NCBI GenBank assembly: GCA_017428245.1
Contig: JAFRRF010000023.1
Coordinates: 50,760-114,759 of the forward strand
DNA from: Bacteroidales bacterium
GTDB lineage: Bacteria; Bacteroidota; Bacteroidia; Bacteroidales; UBA932
Direction of reading: 5' to 3'
DNA: 64,000 bases
The notes beneath the pieces were generated by a model. The model made no database searches and was not told the DNA's origin. It was given only the letters and a program-made list of their open reading frames with translations. Positions 44,098 to 53,643 of this stretch are shown here, in pieces (position 1 is the stretch's first letter; each line of letters opens with the position of its first letter). The position numbers and the translations under genes were made by a program.

Positions 44098-45702
44098 ATG
44101 ACAAATATACGAAAATATTTGCTGGTTCCCGACAAGTTTAAAGGGTCTCTGTCCGCTTCCGGTGTGGCCGACGCGCTGGAGACGGCAATCCGGCGGCAGA
44201 CGGTCGGCGGCTTTCAGGCAGAGATCGTGAAACTGCCGATGGCCGACGGAGGGGACGGGTCGATGGAGGTTGTTGAGGCGGCGCTGGGCGGATCTGCGGT
44301 CCGGGAAATGGTCGATACGTTCGATGCACTGATGCGTCCGATCCAGGCGCCGGTCCTGCTGTTCGACAGCGGACGGCAGGCGTTCATCGAAATGGCGAAG
44401 GTCTGCGGGCTGGCGATGCTCGCGCCGGATGAGCGGAATCCGGAAAAGACGACGACCTATGGCCTTGGGGTTCTGATTGCCGCTGCAGCCGCCCGCGGTT
44501 GCGGAAAGATTGTGGTCGGCATCGGCGGCAGCGCCACGAACGACGGCGGCGAAGGCCTTTTGCGTGCAATAACCGGGATGACTCCTTTGACGATAACCGT
44601 CGCTTGCGACGTAGATAATCCGTTGTTGGGGCCCAATGGGGCGACAATGGTGTACGGACCGCAGAAGGGGGCGGATGCGGCGATGCTGGAGCGGCTGGAG
44701 CGGCGAATGGAACGCTTTGCGGCGGAAGCCGGACTCGACACGATGCTGCCGGGCGGCGGCGCGGCGGGCGGTGTGGGCGCCGCCCTGCACAAGCTAGGCG
44801 CCGAGCTCGTGCCCGGCTGGCGTCTCTTCGGCGAGATGGTCGGCCTGGAAGAGAAAATCACCGCGGCCGATTTCGTCGTCACCGGCGAAGGCCGTTTCGA
44901 CGGCCAGAGCCTGGACGGGAAACTTGTGTCCGGCGTGCTGTCGCTCTGCCGGAAATATCATAAAAAACCGGTCGTCGTCTGCGGGCAATGCGCCCTTGCG
45001 CCTTCGATATGGAAAAAGGCGGGCGTCGCCGATGTGTTTACCCTGACAGAGGTGGAACGCGACCGGCGGCGCTGCTTCGCCGACACCGCAGCGCTGCTCT
45101 CCGGAGAGCGGACACTCGTCGCCGGCTGCGACGAGGCCGGGCGCGGCTGCCTGGCCGGCCCCGTGTTCGCTGCTGCGGTCATTCTGCCCGAAGGTTTTTC
45201 GCATCCGCTGCTCAACGATTCCAAACAGCTTACCGAGGCTCAGCGCGACGAGTTGCGCCCGATTATCGAGCGTGAAGCGCTTGCCTGGGCCGTGACGGCC
45301 GTCAGTGCCGAAGAAATCGACCGCATCAACATCCTCAACGCCTCGATCGAGGGAATGAAACGCTCCCTCGACGGTCTGAAGGTCAAGCCCGGTCTCGTTT
45401 TGGTGGACGGAAACCGCTTCTCGCCGTGGCGCGACGTCCCGTCGCATACCGTGGTCAAGGGCGACGGCACCGTGCAGGCCATCGCAGCGGCCAGCGTGCT
45501 GGCCAAGACGCATCGTGACGAGTATATGCGCTCCCTGGCCAGGGAGTATCCGCAGTACGGCTGGGACCGCAATATGGCCTATCCCACCGAAGAGCACCGC
45601 CAGGCCATCCGCAAATACGGTATTACGCCACACCATCGCCGCTCTTTCAACCTTTTGGGCGATGAAGCCTCGCTGTTCGAAAACCAGGAAACAGATTATT
45701 GA
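44098..45702 (+). CDS. Glycerate kinase-RNase HII fusion
   Basis: 534 aa in one uninterrupted frame. Residues about 1-335: GlxK-type glycerate kinase ([49 protein letters not shown]), making phosphoglycerate. Residues about 338-534: RNase HII ([61 protein letters not shown]), which nicks at ribonucleotides in DNA. The junction is [20 protein letters not shown] with no stop. The 3' end overlaps the convergent C10 peptidase gene by 7 bp. The activities are unrelated. Confidence 0.9.
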   Translation: MTNIRKYLLVPDKFKGSLSASGVADALETAIRRQTVGGFQAEIVKLPMADGGDGSMEVVEAALGGSAVREMVDTFDALMRPIQAPVLLFDSGRQAFIEMAKVCGLAMLAPDERNPEKTTTYGLGVLIAAAAARGCGKIVVGIGGSATNDGGEGLLRAITGMTPLTITVACDVDNPLLGPNGATMVYGPQKGADAAMLERLERRMERFAAEAGLDTMLPGGGAAGGVGAALHKLGAELVPGWRLFGEMVGLEEKITAADFVVTGEGRFDGQSLDGKLVSGVLSLCRKYHKKPVVVCGQCALAPSIWKKAGVADVFTLTEVERDRRRCFADTAALLSGERTLVAGCDEAGRGCLAGPVFAAAVILPEGFSHPLLNDSKQLTEAQRDELRPIIEREALAWAVTAVSAEEIDRINILNASIEGMKRSLDGLKVKPGLVLVDGNRFSPWRDVPSHTVVKGDGTVQAIAAASVLAKTHRDEYMRSLAREYPQYGWDRNMAYPTEEHRQAIRKYGITPHHRRSFNLLGDEASLFENQETDY

Positions 45703-47129
45703 AGCTCAGAGAATCCGTGAATCATCCTGAGATGATACTGGAAATCGTAGAGGTCTTCGCCCAAGTATGTGCGGAAATGGTTGGCATCCGCTGAATAATT
45801 TACATTGTCTTGTACGGTATTTCCAAAACCCCAATTCATCTTGAGATAGCGGCCGGACAGGACCGTGTCGCGAACGACCTTGGTCTGTCCGTAGCTGTAT
45901 AAGTCATTCTGCGTTTGAGATGTCCATACGTAGGTCCGGTCATAGACCGTATAGGCGGCGGTAGCCGCATCGGCCAGGAAAGTATGTCCGTCTTGGTAAG
46001 TAATATTTCCCCAAAAATCCATTGTCCGTGTCGCGTGGGCGGAAAGGATGGCGGGCTGTCCGGTTTGTCGGATCGCATCATACACCACATCTCCGTCGTA
46101 GATCAACGGCAAGGACGACAGTACGCCCTGAGTCAGAAAGAAGGCCGGTAAAGCGGTAAAGTAAGCTTGGGAAACCGTTGGGGAATACCTTGTATCGATG
46201 CTTTTACCGACGAATCCGATCCAGAGCGCACTCAACGTATCGCTCTTCCCTGCGACAATGTCAAGATACTTTGTGGCCATGTTTTCCCAGGCTTCCGACG
46301 AAAAAGCGGAAAACGTCTGGCTGTATGTGGTATCTGTCAGATTGGCCGCATAACCGGTGCAGGAACCTTCCGTTGGTGCCGAGACAGGACGACCGATGTC
46401 TCCATGCAGGAAAAACAACAACTGTGCAGCCGCGATTGCCGTACAACCGGCCGGATCCCGAGTTTCGCCGGAAGCGGAGGATAGCGGAGAAAACATATTC
46501 CAGGGACTGTCTTGATGCCAGCGGGTCTGGATAAGATGGCCGGTGGCATCGTCAAAATCGCCGACCCATTGTGAATCGATCAGTTCCCAGAATTTCTCTT
46601 CTTCCTCCGGATCCCCATCGGCTTTTGTCGCCGGGATATAATCGGGCTGGATTATGAACCAGAATGCCAGGTTTCTCAGCATAGCGGCATCGTCGGCCGG
46701 AATGGAGACAAGGCCCTTTTTCAGGCAGGAAATAGTTTCCAGGTCGGCAGAAAGGCAGGATGTCAGAGCGGCGTTGTCGGCCGGAAAGCCGGCGTCCCGG
46801 CCATAGGCAAGTACCGGCGGCATCCGTTTGTCGGCCGAAAGCAATTCCCATCCGTTTTCGGTGGAGAGCAGATAGGCAAGCGTTTCGCCGTCGGGTGCGA
46901 TGGGAGTAATATCCACATTCTCGGCTGTCTTCGTATGGGGATTCAGCTTCAAATATTGCCTGACATTCTCGGGACTGACATCGAAACGGGCCTTCCATAA
47001 AGAATCGTACCAGGCAATAAGCTCCGGCGGCTGTTTTATACCGTCAGGATCTATGGTCGCATGACAGGAAGAAAGAGTCATTGCGACAATAAAAGACAAT
47101 AGGAATAGGTGTCTCCTCATAAATCTCAT
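45696..47129 (-). CDS. C10-family (streptopain-like) cysteine protease, lipoprotein
   Basis: 477 aa (an ATG three codons in is also possible). Lipobox LSSC, then a long propeptide with a Spi-like region (about residues 30-180), then the protease. RWHQDSPWNMFSP (oxyanion Gln), PAGCTAIAAAQ (catalytic Cys), DGHTFLADA (catalytic His) and MNWGFG (C10 Asn-Trp motif). Secreted protease, surface or periplasmic, possibly acting on host or microbial proteins. Convergent with the fusion gene. Confidence 0.88.
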   Translation of the reverse strand: MRFMRRHLFLLSFIVAMTLSSCHATIDPDGIKQPPELIAWYDSLWKARFDVSPENVRQYLKLNPHTKTAENVDITPIAPDGETLAYLLSTENGWELLSADKRMPPVLAYGRDAGFPADNAALTSCLSADLETISCLKKGLVSIPADDAAMLRNLAFWFIIQPDYIPATKADGDPEEEEKFWELIDSQWVGDFDDATGHLIQTRWHQDSPWNMFSPLSSASGETRDPAGCTAIAAAQLLFFLHGDIGRPVSAPTEGSCTGYAANLTDTTYSQTFSAFSSEAWENMATKYLDIVAGKSDTLSALWIGFVGKSIDTRYSPTVSQAYFTALPAFFLTQGVLSSLPLIYDGDVVYDAIRQTGQPAILSAHATRTMDFWGNITYQDGHTFLADAATAAYTVYDRTYVWTSQTQNDLYSYGQTKVVRDTVLSGRYLKMNWGFGNTVQDNVNYSADANHFRTYLGEDLYDFQYHLRMIHGFSELQ

Positions 47130-47176
47130 AATGATAGTGTATGCAAAAATAGTAAAATTATCTTAACATACAACAT

Positions 47177-47208
47177 TTTGCAGGAATGAAAAAGAATCAT
47201 TAATTTTG
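47177..47208 (+). promoter_or_regulatory. Promoter for the EF-G2-like gene
   Basis: -33 TTTG (47177-47180), 20-bp spacer, -7 TAATTTTG (47201-47208). It leaves a leader of about 40 nt before the ATG at 47257. Confidence 0.7.
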
Positions 47209-47256
47209 CAGGCTATTCCGATGAAATAACAAAAAAATATAAACGTTTATATCGAT

Positions 47257-49374
47257 ATGAAGAATTACACCACCCAACAGATCCGCAACGTCGTCCTGCT
47301 TGGAGGCACGCGTTCCGGCAAGACCACGCTGGCTGAAGCCATGCTCTTCGAGGGCAAGGTCATCGACCGCCGCGGTACCGTCGAAGGCAAGAATACCGTC
47401 TCCGACAACACCGAGGTCGAACAGATCTTCCAGCGCTCCATCTATTCCACCCCGCTTTATGCTGAGTACAAAGATCACAAGATCAACGTGATCGACGCTC
47501 CGGGCGCCGACGACTTCGTCGAGGGCGCCATCCTTGGCCTCAATGTCTGCGAGTCGGCCATCATGCTGGTCAACGCCGGTCAGGGCGTCGAGGTGGGCAC
47601 CGAGATCCACGGCCGCTATGCCGAGCAGTACAACAAGCCGGTGGTTCTTGCCGTCAACCAGCTCGATACCGAGAAAGCCAACTGGGACAACACCCTCGAC
47701 AGCCTGCATCAGGCTTTCGGCGGCAAACCCGTCGTGATCCAGTTCCCCGTGAACGCCGGTGTAAACTTCGACAGCATCGTCGATGTCCTGAAGATGAAGA
47801 TGTACAAATTCAAGGACGACAACGGCTCCGTCGAAGAGTGCGATATCCCCGCCGATCTCAAGGGCAAGGCCGAGGACATGCACGCCGAACTCGTGGAGAA
47901 GGCTGCTGAAGGCGACGAAGAGCTGATGATGAAATTCTTCGACGAAGGCGAACTCTCCGAAGAGGAAGTACACCAGGGCCTCCGCGTGGGCTTCGACAAG
48001 GGTGAGACCTATCCCGTGTTCTGCATCTGCGCGAAGAAGGACATCGGTGTCCGCCGCCTGATGGAATTCGTCACCGAGTTCTGCCCGGCTCCTGCACAGG
48101 ACGCCGCGGGCCAGACCTCCCTGTTCGTCTATAAGACCGCCCTCGAGCAGCACCTGGGCGACGTCACCTACTTCAAGGTGATGTCGGGCAAGATCACCGA
48201 GGGTCAGGACGTGATGAATATGACCAGCGACACGAAAGAGCGCATCACCACGCTCTATGTCGTTGCCGGCAAGAAGAAAGACCGCGTCACCGAAATCGTG
48301 GCCGGCGATATGGGCTGTACCGTGAAACTGAAGGCCGTCAAGACCAACCAGACCCTCAACGCCCCGGGTTACGACAAAGTCGTCGATCCGATCACCTTCC
48401 CGCCGTTCAAGTATCGCTGCGCCATCAAGGCCGTGGACGAGAAGGACGAGGAGAAGCTGGGCGAGGCCCTCAGCCGCGCCAGCGCCGAAGACCCGACCCT
48501 CCGTGTCGAGTATTCCCGCGAACTAAAGCAGACCATCATCAACGGTATGGGCGAGCAGCAGATCAACATCCTCAAGTGGCATCTGAACAACGATTATAAG
48601 ATCGACGTGGAGTTCCTCGCTCCGAAGATCCCGTATCGCGAGACCATCACCAAGGTGGCCAATGCCCAGTACCGTCACAAGAAACAGTCGGGCGGCGCCG
48701 GCCAGTTCGGCGAGGTGCACCTCGTGGTCGAGCCGATCGTCGAGGGTGTCGAGACGACGGCCCGTTTCAAGATCGACGGCAAGGAGACTCAGCTCAATGT
48801 CAAGGCCAAGGAAGAATTCGAACTGCCTTGGGGCGGCAAATGGGAGTTCCTCAACTGCGTGGTCGGTGGTGCCATCGATGCCAGCTTCATGCCGGCCATC
48901 AAGAAGGGTATCACCCAGCGTCTGGAAGAGGGCCCGCTCACCGGTTCCTATGCCCGTGACATCCGCGTCTTCGTCTATGACGGCAAGATGCACCCGGTGG
49001 ACTCCAAGGAAATCGCCTTCATCATCGCCGGCCGCAACGCCTTCCGCGAGGCCTTCAAGAACGCTGCCCCGAAGATCCTCGAGCCGATTTATATGGTGGA
49101 AGTGATGGTCCCCGCCGACTGCATGGGCGACGTGATGAGCGACCTTCAGAACCGCCGCGGCATGATCGAGGGTATGAACTCCGAGAAGGGCTTCCAGATC
49201 CTCCGTGCCCGCGTTCCACTCGCCGAGCTCTACAAGTACTCGACGACTCTGAGCTCCCTGACCTCCGGCCGCGCCACCTTCACGCAGGAATTCATCGAAT
49301 ACCAGCAGGTGCCCGCCGACGTCCAGGACAAGCTCCTCAAGGCCTACGAGGCCGAGCAGCAGGAAGAGGACTAA
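47257..49374 (+). CDS. fusA2: EF-G2-like translation elongation factor with degenerate GTPase centre
   Basis: 705 aa with all EF-G domains: G domain (about 1-270), domain II ([20 protein letters not shown]), III, IV ([20 protein letters not shown]) and V. The G domain deviates from housekeeping EF-G: G1 is GGTRSGKTT, switch II is DAPGADDF instead of DTPGHVDF so the catalytic His is missing, and G4 is VNQLD. This resembles the Bacteroides EF-G2 paralogue, which supports slow translation without GTP hydrolysis during starvation. Strong promoter; lolD follows after 11 bp. Confidence 0.85.
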   Translation: MKNYTTQQIRNVVLLGGTRSGKTTLAEAMLFEGKVIDRRGTVEGKNTVSDNTEVEQIFQRSIYSTPLYAEYKDHKINVIDAPGADDFVEGAILGLNVCESAIMLVNAGQGVEVGTEIHGRYAEQYNKPVVLAVNQLDTEKANWDNTLDSLHQAFGGKPVVIQFPVNAGVNFDSIVDVLKMKMYKFKDDNGSVEECDIPADLKGKAEDMHAELVEKAAEGDEELMMKFFDEGELSEEEVHQGLRVGFDKGETYPVFCICAKKDIGVRRLMEFVTEFCPAPAQDAAGQTSLFVYKTALEQHLGDVTYFKVMSGKITEGQDVMNMTSDTKERITTLYVVAGKKKDRVTEIVAGDMGCTVKLKAVKTNQTLNAPGYDKVVDPITFPPFKYRCAIKAVDEKDEEKLGEALSRASAEDPTLRVEYSRELKQTIINGMGEQQINILKWHLNNDYKIDVEFLAPKIPYRETITKVANAQYRHKKQSGGAGQFGEVHLVVEPIVEGVETTARFKIDGKETQLNVKAKEEFELPWGGKWEFLNCVVGGAIDASFMPAIKKGITQRLEEGPLTGSYARDIRVFVYDGKMHPVDSKEIAFIIAGRNAFREAFKNAAPKILEPIYMVEVMVPADCMGDVMSDLQNRRGMIEGMNSEKGFQILRARVPLAELYKYSTTLSSLTSGRATFTQEFIEYQQVPADVQDKLLKAYEAEQQEED

Positions 49375-49385
49375 GCGCCCTCCTG

Positions 49386-50036
49386 ATGATTCAGGCCCGA
49401 CACATCGACAAATCCTTCGGGACCCTCAGGGTCCTGAAGGATGTTTGTTTTACGGCAGCCCCGGCCGAAGTGGTGAGCATCGTGGGTGCCTCGGGTGCCG
49501 GCAAGAGCACACTGCTCCAGATCCTCGGGTCGCTGTCGCGTCCCGACAAGGGAACCGTCACGATCGACGGAACCGACATCTTTTCACTTTCCGACAAGGC
49601 ACTGGCCGCTTTCCGCAACCGGAAGATCGGTTTCGTGTTCCAGTTCCATCATCTGCTGCCGGAATTCACGGCCGTGGAGAACGTGATGATTCCTGCGCTG
49701 ATTGCGCACACCGCACGTGCGGACGCCCGCAAGCGGGCGGAAGAGTTGCTGACGCTGCTGGGGCTGGGCGAGCGCCTGACGCACAAGCCTTCCGAGCTCA
49801 GCGGCGGCGAGCAGCAGCGCGTGGCTATCGCCCGGGCGCTCGTCAATCAACCCAAGGTGCTGTTCGCCGACGAGCCGTCGGGCAATCTCGACAGCAAGAC
49901 CAAAGGGGAACTCCATCGCCTGTTCTTCGACCTGCGCGACCGCTTCGGCATCACAATCGTCATCGTGACGCACGACAAGGACCTGGCTGCGATGTCCGAC
50001 CGCGTAGTCGAAATCGTCGACGGACAAATTTTGTAG
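49386..50036 (+). CDS. lolD: LolD-like ABC transporter ATPase
   Basis: 216 aa. MacB/LolD subfamily: Walker [11 protein letters not shown]-loop [12 protein letters not shown], signature [15 protein letters not shown], Walker [15 protein letters not shown]-loop VTHDKDL. It powers release of lipoproteins (LolCE) or efflux by a FtsX-type permease; no permease gene is adjacent. Likely co-transcribed with fusA2. Confidence 0.85.
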   Translation: MIQARHIDKSFGTLRVLKDVCFTAAPAEVVSIVGASGAGKSTLLQILGSLSRPDKGTVTIDGTDIFSLSDKALAAFRNRKIGFVFQFHHLLPEFTAVENVMIPALIAHTARADARKRAEELLTLLGLGERLTHKPSELSGGEQQRVAIARALVNQPKVLFADEPSGNLDSKTKGELHRLFFDLRDRFGITIVIVTHDKDLAAMSDRVVEIVDGQIL

Positions 50037-50195
50037 TTTTTTTGTTTGCTTAGGCGCTCTGGTTGTTGCTCCGGAACCGTCTCGCTTCGCTCGACCCCTC
50101 CCACGCCAAGGCGTGGGCCCCTCCCTCTTACAATGCCGAGGGTGGCATGTGTTCCGGAGCAATCAACCACCCGCGCCATCGCCGCAAACAAAAAA
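50037..50195. other. Large branched inverted repeat between lolD and rhaD
   Basis: TTTTTTTGTTTGC (50037-50049) pairs with GCAAACAAAAAA (50184-50195). Inside it, GGTTGTTGCTCCGGAAC (50061-50077) pairs with GTTCCGGAGCAATCAACC (50151-50168). Inner hairpins are CCCACGCC-AA-GGCGTGGG (50099-50116) and ATGCC/GGCAT (50133-50148). It lies between convergent genes and must terminate both; the size and branching suggest a repeat element or structured RNA. Confidence 0.6.
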
Positions 50196-50198
50196 CCT

Positions 50199-51008
50199 TT
50201 ATTTCGGGAGGCCGAAGGCGATGCCGAGCTCGTGCATCTGCGCGTCCGTCATCCCGTCGGGCTCGAAGCCCATATTTCGGGCAGCTATATAGATCTGGGC
50301 GGCCTTGTTGAGGACGTCGACCTGGTCAAAAGCGTCCATAATGTCGGTGTCGACGGCGAAGACGCCGTGTTTCTCCCACATAACCACATCGTAATCTTCC
50401 TCAATGACCCGTATCGTTGCCGTGGCGAGTTCCCGACTGGAGGGCAGCATATAAGGCACGATGCCCAGGCCGCGCGGGCAGAAGGCCCGGGTCTCGGGAA
50501 TCATCGACCAGAGCATCTTCGTGGCGGCGTCTTTCTCGAGCCATTTCCGATTGTGCGTGAGGGCTACCAGTTCGGTAGGGTGGGTATGGAGCGAGGCCCG
50601 GTACGGGGAGCCTTTGGCCAGCAGATATTCGTGGACGGCCAGATGTGACGGCAACTCTGAGGTGGGCGCGAGGGGAGCGTCGGCTACGATTTCATAGAAT
50701 TCTCCCGTGGGGTTGATGCGGATGACGGATCCGTTTGCCATCGGATCGCGGGCTAGGTCGCGCATACGCCGCCCGGTACCCTTGCAGTAGAACCAGCAGC
50801 CGCTCAGGTGCGGCATGAAGCCGATGGGCCGTCGTTCGCTGATGGCGGGCATCCCGCGCAGGGCTTCGTCCACAGAATCCGTAATGTTCACGACGATATT
50901 GCCGCCGTTGCGCTCGGCCCATCCCTTCTGCCAGAGATAGCCCGCCACTTCGGCAATCTTTTCAATCTGCTGCCGGAGCGCCGGCCTGTTGTCAAGAATA
51001 CTGTCCAT
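50199..51008 (-). CDS. rhaD: RhaD, rhamnulose-1-phosphate aldolase
   Basis: 269 aa from the ATG at 51008. Class II zinc aldolase splitting L-rhamnulose-1-phosphate into dihydroxyacetone phosphate and L-lactaldehyde. ERNGGNIVVNITD at the N-terminus, SLHTHPTELVALTHN with the zinc His pair, and WEKHGVFAVDTDIMDAFD with a further His. Last gene of the rhamnose operon; 6 bp after the MFS transporter gene. Confidence 0.95.
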   Translation of the reverse strand: MDSILDNRPALRQQIEKIAEVAGYLWQKGWAERNGGNIVVNITDSVDEALRGMPAISERRPIGFMPHLSGCWFYCKGTGRRMRDLARDPMANGSVIRINPTGEFYEIVADAPLAPTSELPSHLAVHEYLLAKGSPYRASLHTHPTELVALTHNRKWLEKDAATKMLWSMIPETRAFCPRGLGIVPYMLPSSRELATATIRVIEEDYDVVMWEKHGVFAVDTDIMDAFDQVDVLNKAAQIYIAARNMGFEPDGMTDAQMHELGIAFGLPK

Positions 51009-51014
51009 AGTCAA

Positions 51015-52358
51015 TCAATAATTATCGCCATAGCGTTCCCGGGTGATTTGTGCGAGCGATTTGCCCCGCGTGTCGGGGCATCCGACCACACCTACGATCA
51101 GGGAAATCAGCAGGAGCGCGATCATACAATAAGCGGCGACGGTGAAGCCTTCGCCGTTTTCACCGTAAATATAAGTAAATACGAGTCCCCATACTGCCGA
51201 AAGACCGCGGACGATGAAGAACATCAGCCCTTGGGCTCCGGCCCTGAATTTTGCGGGGAACAGCTCCGACCCCCACAGGGCATAGAAAATCTGCACGGAC
51301 ATACCGCCCTCGATGCCCCAGAGCAGGGTGAACAGCCACAGGCCGGCCTTTCCGTTGACACCGACTGTCACGATGATGACCCAGGCACTGATGGCGAAGA
51401 GCAGCCCCAGGATGTAGATCAACTTGTGGCTGGTCTTGTCGATGAACCTGGACAGGAGGAACGTGACAGCCACGATAATGGCCCACTGGATGCAATTCAT
51501 CCAGTTGGCCTGCTCGTTGCTCACGCCGCCGGCTGTTTCATAGATATGGGGCTGGAAAAAGCCGAGAACCGAAGCCACGAGGTTCCAGGTCAGATAGATG
51601 ACCGCCAGGAAACACACGGTCCGGATGGCCGTCCGGTTGGAAAACAATACCTTGAAAGCGTGCCGGAGGCCGGCGTTTTCGCCCTTGTCCCGGGCTGCGG
51701 CACGGCTGGCCGTCCATTCGGCGCTTTCGTCGAGTCTGCGCTGCAAGGTCCAGGCGATGAACGCGACGACCAGAAGCGCAAAGAAGACGATGCGCGAGCT
51801 GAACACGCCGACGGCTTCCGGCGAAAGACCGTCGCCGCCGATGGTGCGGGCGAGGCTTTCCACCCAACCGGACAAATAGCCGTCGGGGGCGAACAGCATT
51901 CCCAGGAGCAGGATGATCATCGGGCCAAAGCCCCAGGACATCTGCGAAATGCAGATGTTGCGGCCGCGCTTGTCGTTCTCGGAACTTTCGGAGATATAGG
52001 TCCACGATGCCGGCACGCCGACACCCACCGAAATGCCCGTCACGAGGAATCCGGCCAGCAGCATCGGGAAGCTTGAGGAAAGGATTATGAGCAGCACGCC
52101 CGCCATATAGACGAGCAGGTTGTAGGTATAGATGAACTTGCGTCCGTACCGGTCGGCGAGGAATCCGCCGATGATGGCGCCTACGGCGGCTCCCAGGCAA
52201 TTGGCACTGATGAAGTTGAGCCAGCCCAGATGCACTTCGGACAGGCCGAGATAGTTCTGCCACAGCGTCAGGCCGCTGGCGCCGGCCACAATCGCTCCCG
52301 CATCCAGGAAGTTGGTCAGGGATACGGCGATGGTGCTTTTCAAACTGCCTTTGCTCAT
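51015..52358 (-). CDS. MFS sugar transporter, probable rhamnose permease
   Basis: 447 aa, about 12 membrane helices. MFS/sugar-porter signatures: GGFLADRYGRKFIYTYN between helices 2 and 3, PASWTYISESSENDKRGR after helix 4, and LWGSELFPAKFRAGAQG. It sits where the unrelated RhaT permease usually lies in Bacteroides rhamnose operons. The substrate is inferred from its place between rhaA (1 bp gap) and rhaD (6 bp gap). Confidence 0.8.
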   Translation of the reverse strand: MSKGSLKSTIAVSLTNFLDAGAIVAGASGLTLWQNYLGLSEVHLGWLNFISANCLGAAVGAIIGGFLADRYGRKFIYTYNLLVYMAGVLLIILSSSFPMLLAGFLVTGISVGVGVPASWTYISESSENDKRGRNICISQMSWGFGPMIILLLGMLFAPDGYLSGWVESLARTIGGDGLSPEAVGVFSSRIVFFALLVVAFIAWTLQRRLDESAEWTASRAAARDKGENAGLRHAFKVLFSNRTAIRTVCFLAVIYLTWNLVASVLGFFQPHIYETAGGVSNEQANWMNCIQWAIIVAVTFLLSRFIDKTSHKLIYILGLLFAISAWVIIVTVGVNGKAGLWLFTLLWGIEGGMSVQIFYALWGSELFPAKFRAGAQGLMFFIVRGLSAVWGLVFTYIYGENGEGFTVAAYCMIALLLISLIVGVVGCPDTRGKSLAQITRERYGDNY

Positions 52359-52359
52359 A

Positions 52360-53610
52360 TTATCTGTTTGTGGTTACTTCCCGTTCGTAGCGTTCGATTT
52401 CAGGGATGAAATCCGTACCCACGGGGACGTTGTTTTTCAGGTTGAACCAGTCGAAGACGGCGCCGAAGGGCAGGGTCTTGGCTTCTTCGAGAAGGGCCAG
52501 GCGCTGGAAGCCCTTGCCGGCATCTTCGTATTCGCGGAGCTTGGCTAAAGGCTCGAGCAGGGCGCTGAGCAGGCATTTCTGCGTGGCGCGGGTGCCGATG
52601 ACGTAGGCGCCGATTCGGTTGATGGCCGCATCGAAGTAGTCGAGTCCGATGTGGCTGCGGCCGAGCGCCCCGGCGCGGACAATCTCCTTGAACAGGTCGA
52701 GGGTGGGGTCGTTCATAATGGTCACGTGGTCGGAGTCCCAGCGGATGGGACGGCTCACGTGGAGCATCAGTTCCGGCACAAAGAGCAGCAGTGAGGCCAC
52801 CATGTCGGCCACGTTCTCGGTCATCTCGTAGTGGCCCGTGTCGAGGGTGTACATCAGTTTGCGGGTGGCGCAGTAGCCGGCTACGAAGTCGTGCGAGCCC
52901 ACGGTGTAGCTCTCCAGGCCGATGCCGAAGAGCTTGGCCTCGAGGCAGGTCTTCATACCGGGAAGGTCTTCGGCCAGGATTTCGTCGAGGGCGGCGGCGA
53001 AGATCTCGCGGTAGCGGAGACGCTCCACTGTCTGGTCTTTCGAACCGTCGTGCACCCAGATGTTCATGATGCAGGGATCGCCCTGCGCACGACCCATCGT
53101 GTCGGCGATGCGACGGCAGCGTTTGGTGTGCTCAATCCAGAAATTGCGGATGGCCGGGTCGGGGTTGGCGAGCGAAAGGTCGCCGCTTTTCGGATGCCCG
53201 AACGAGGTGGAGTTGAAGTCGAGTTTCATCCCGTTCTCCCGCGCCCACTGAATCCAGCTTTCGAAATAACGGACGTCAACCTGGTCGCGGTCCACGAAGC
53301 GGCCGCCGAAGTCGCCGTAGATCTCGTGGAGGTTGAGGCGATGGCTGCCGGCGATCAGGCTCTTGGCGAAGAGGACGTCGGCGCGGACTTCGTCGATGTT
53401 GCGGGCGCGGCCGGGGTAGTTGCCGGTGGTCTGGATGCCGCCCGAGAGACCGGCCGCGCGCTCGAAGCCGATTACGTCGTCGGTCTGCCAGCAGTGCAGG
53501 GAGATGGGGGTCTTCTCCAGGATTTCGACAGCTTTGTCGGTGTCCACGCCCAGGGCGGCGTAGCGTTCGCGGGCGTATTCGTAGGATTTCAGGATATCGG
53601 ATTCTTTCAT
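52360..53610 (-). CDS. rhaA: RhaA, L-rhamnose isomerase
   Basis: 416 aa. Converts L-rhamnose to L-rhamnulose; TIM-barrel, metal-dependent. PISLHCWQTDDVIGFE, GGIQTTGNYPGRARN, FNSTSFGHPKSGDLSLA, MNIWVHDGSKD, YTLDTGHYEMTENVADMV. Sixteen bp after rhaB in the operon. Confidence 0.97.
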   Translation of the reverse strand: MKESDILKSYEYARERYAALGVDTDKAVEILEKTPISLHCWQTDDVIGFERAAGLSGGIQTTGNYPGRARNIDEVRADVLFAKSLIAGSHRLNLHEIYGDFGGRFVDRDQVDVRYFESWIQWARENGMKLDFNSTSFGHPKSGDLSLANPDPAIRNFWIEHTKRCRRIADTMGRAQGDPCIMNIWVHDGSKDQTVERLRYREIFAAALDEILAEDLPGMKTCLEAKLFGIGLESYTVGSHDFVAGYCATRKLMYTLDTGHYEMTENVADMVASLLLFVPELMLHVSRPIRWDSDHVTIMNDPTLDLFKEIVRAGALGRSHIGLDYFDAAINRIGAYVIGTRATQKCLLSALLEPLAKLREYEDAGKGFQRLALLEEAKTLPFGAVFDWFNLKNNVPVGTDFIPEIERYEREVTTNR

Positions 53611-53616
53611 AAGGAC

Positions 53617-53643
53617 AGATGCCCGGTCAAGCCGGGCAGGACG
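53617..53643. repeat. Dispersed palindromic repeat, copy 4
   Basis: AGATGCCCGGTCAAGCCGGG then CAGGACG. It covers the rhaB stop, so rhaB ends in SCPA, the same four residues as the alpha/beta hydrolase at 10.7 kb. Confidence 0.65.
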
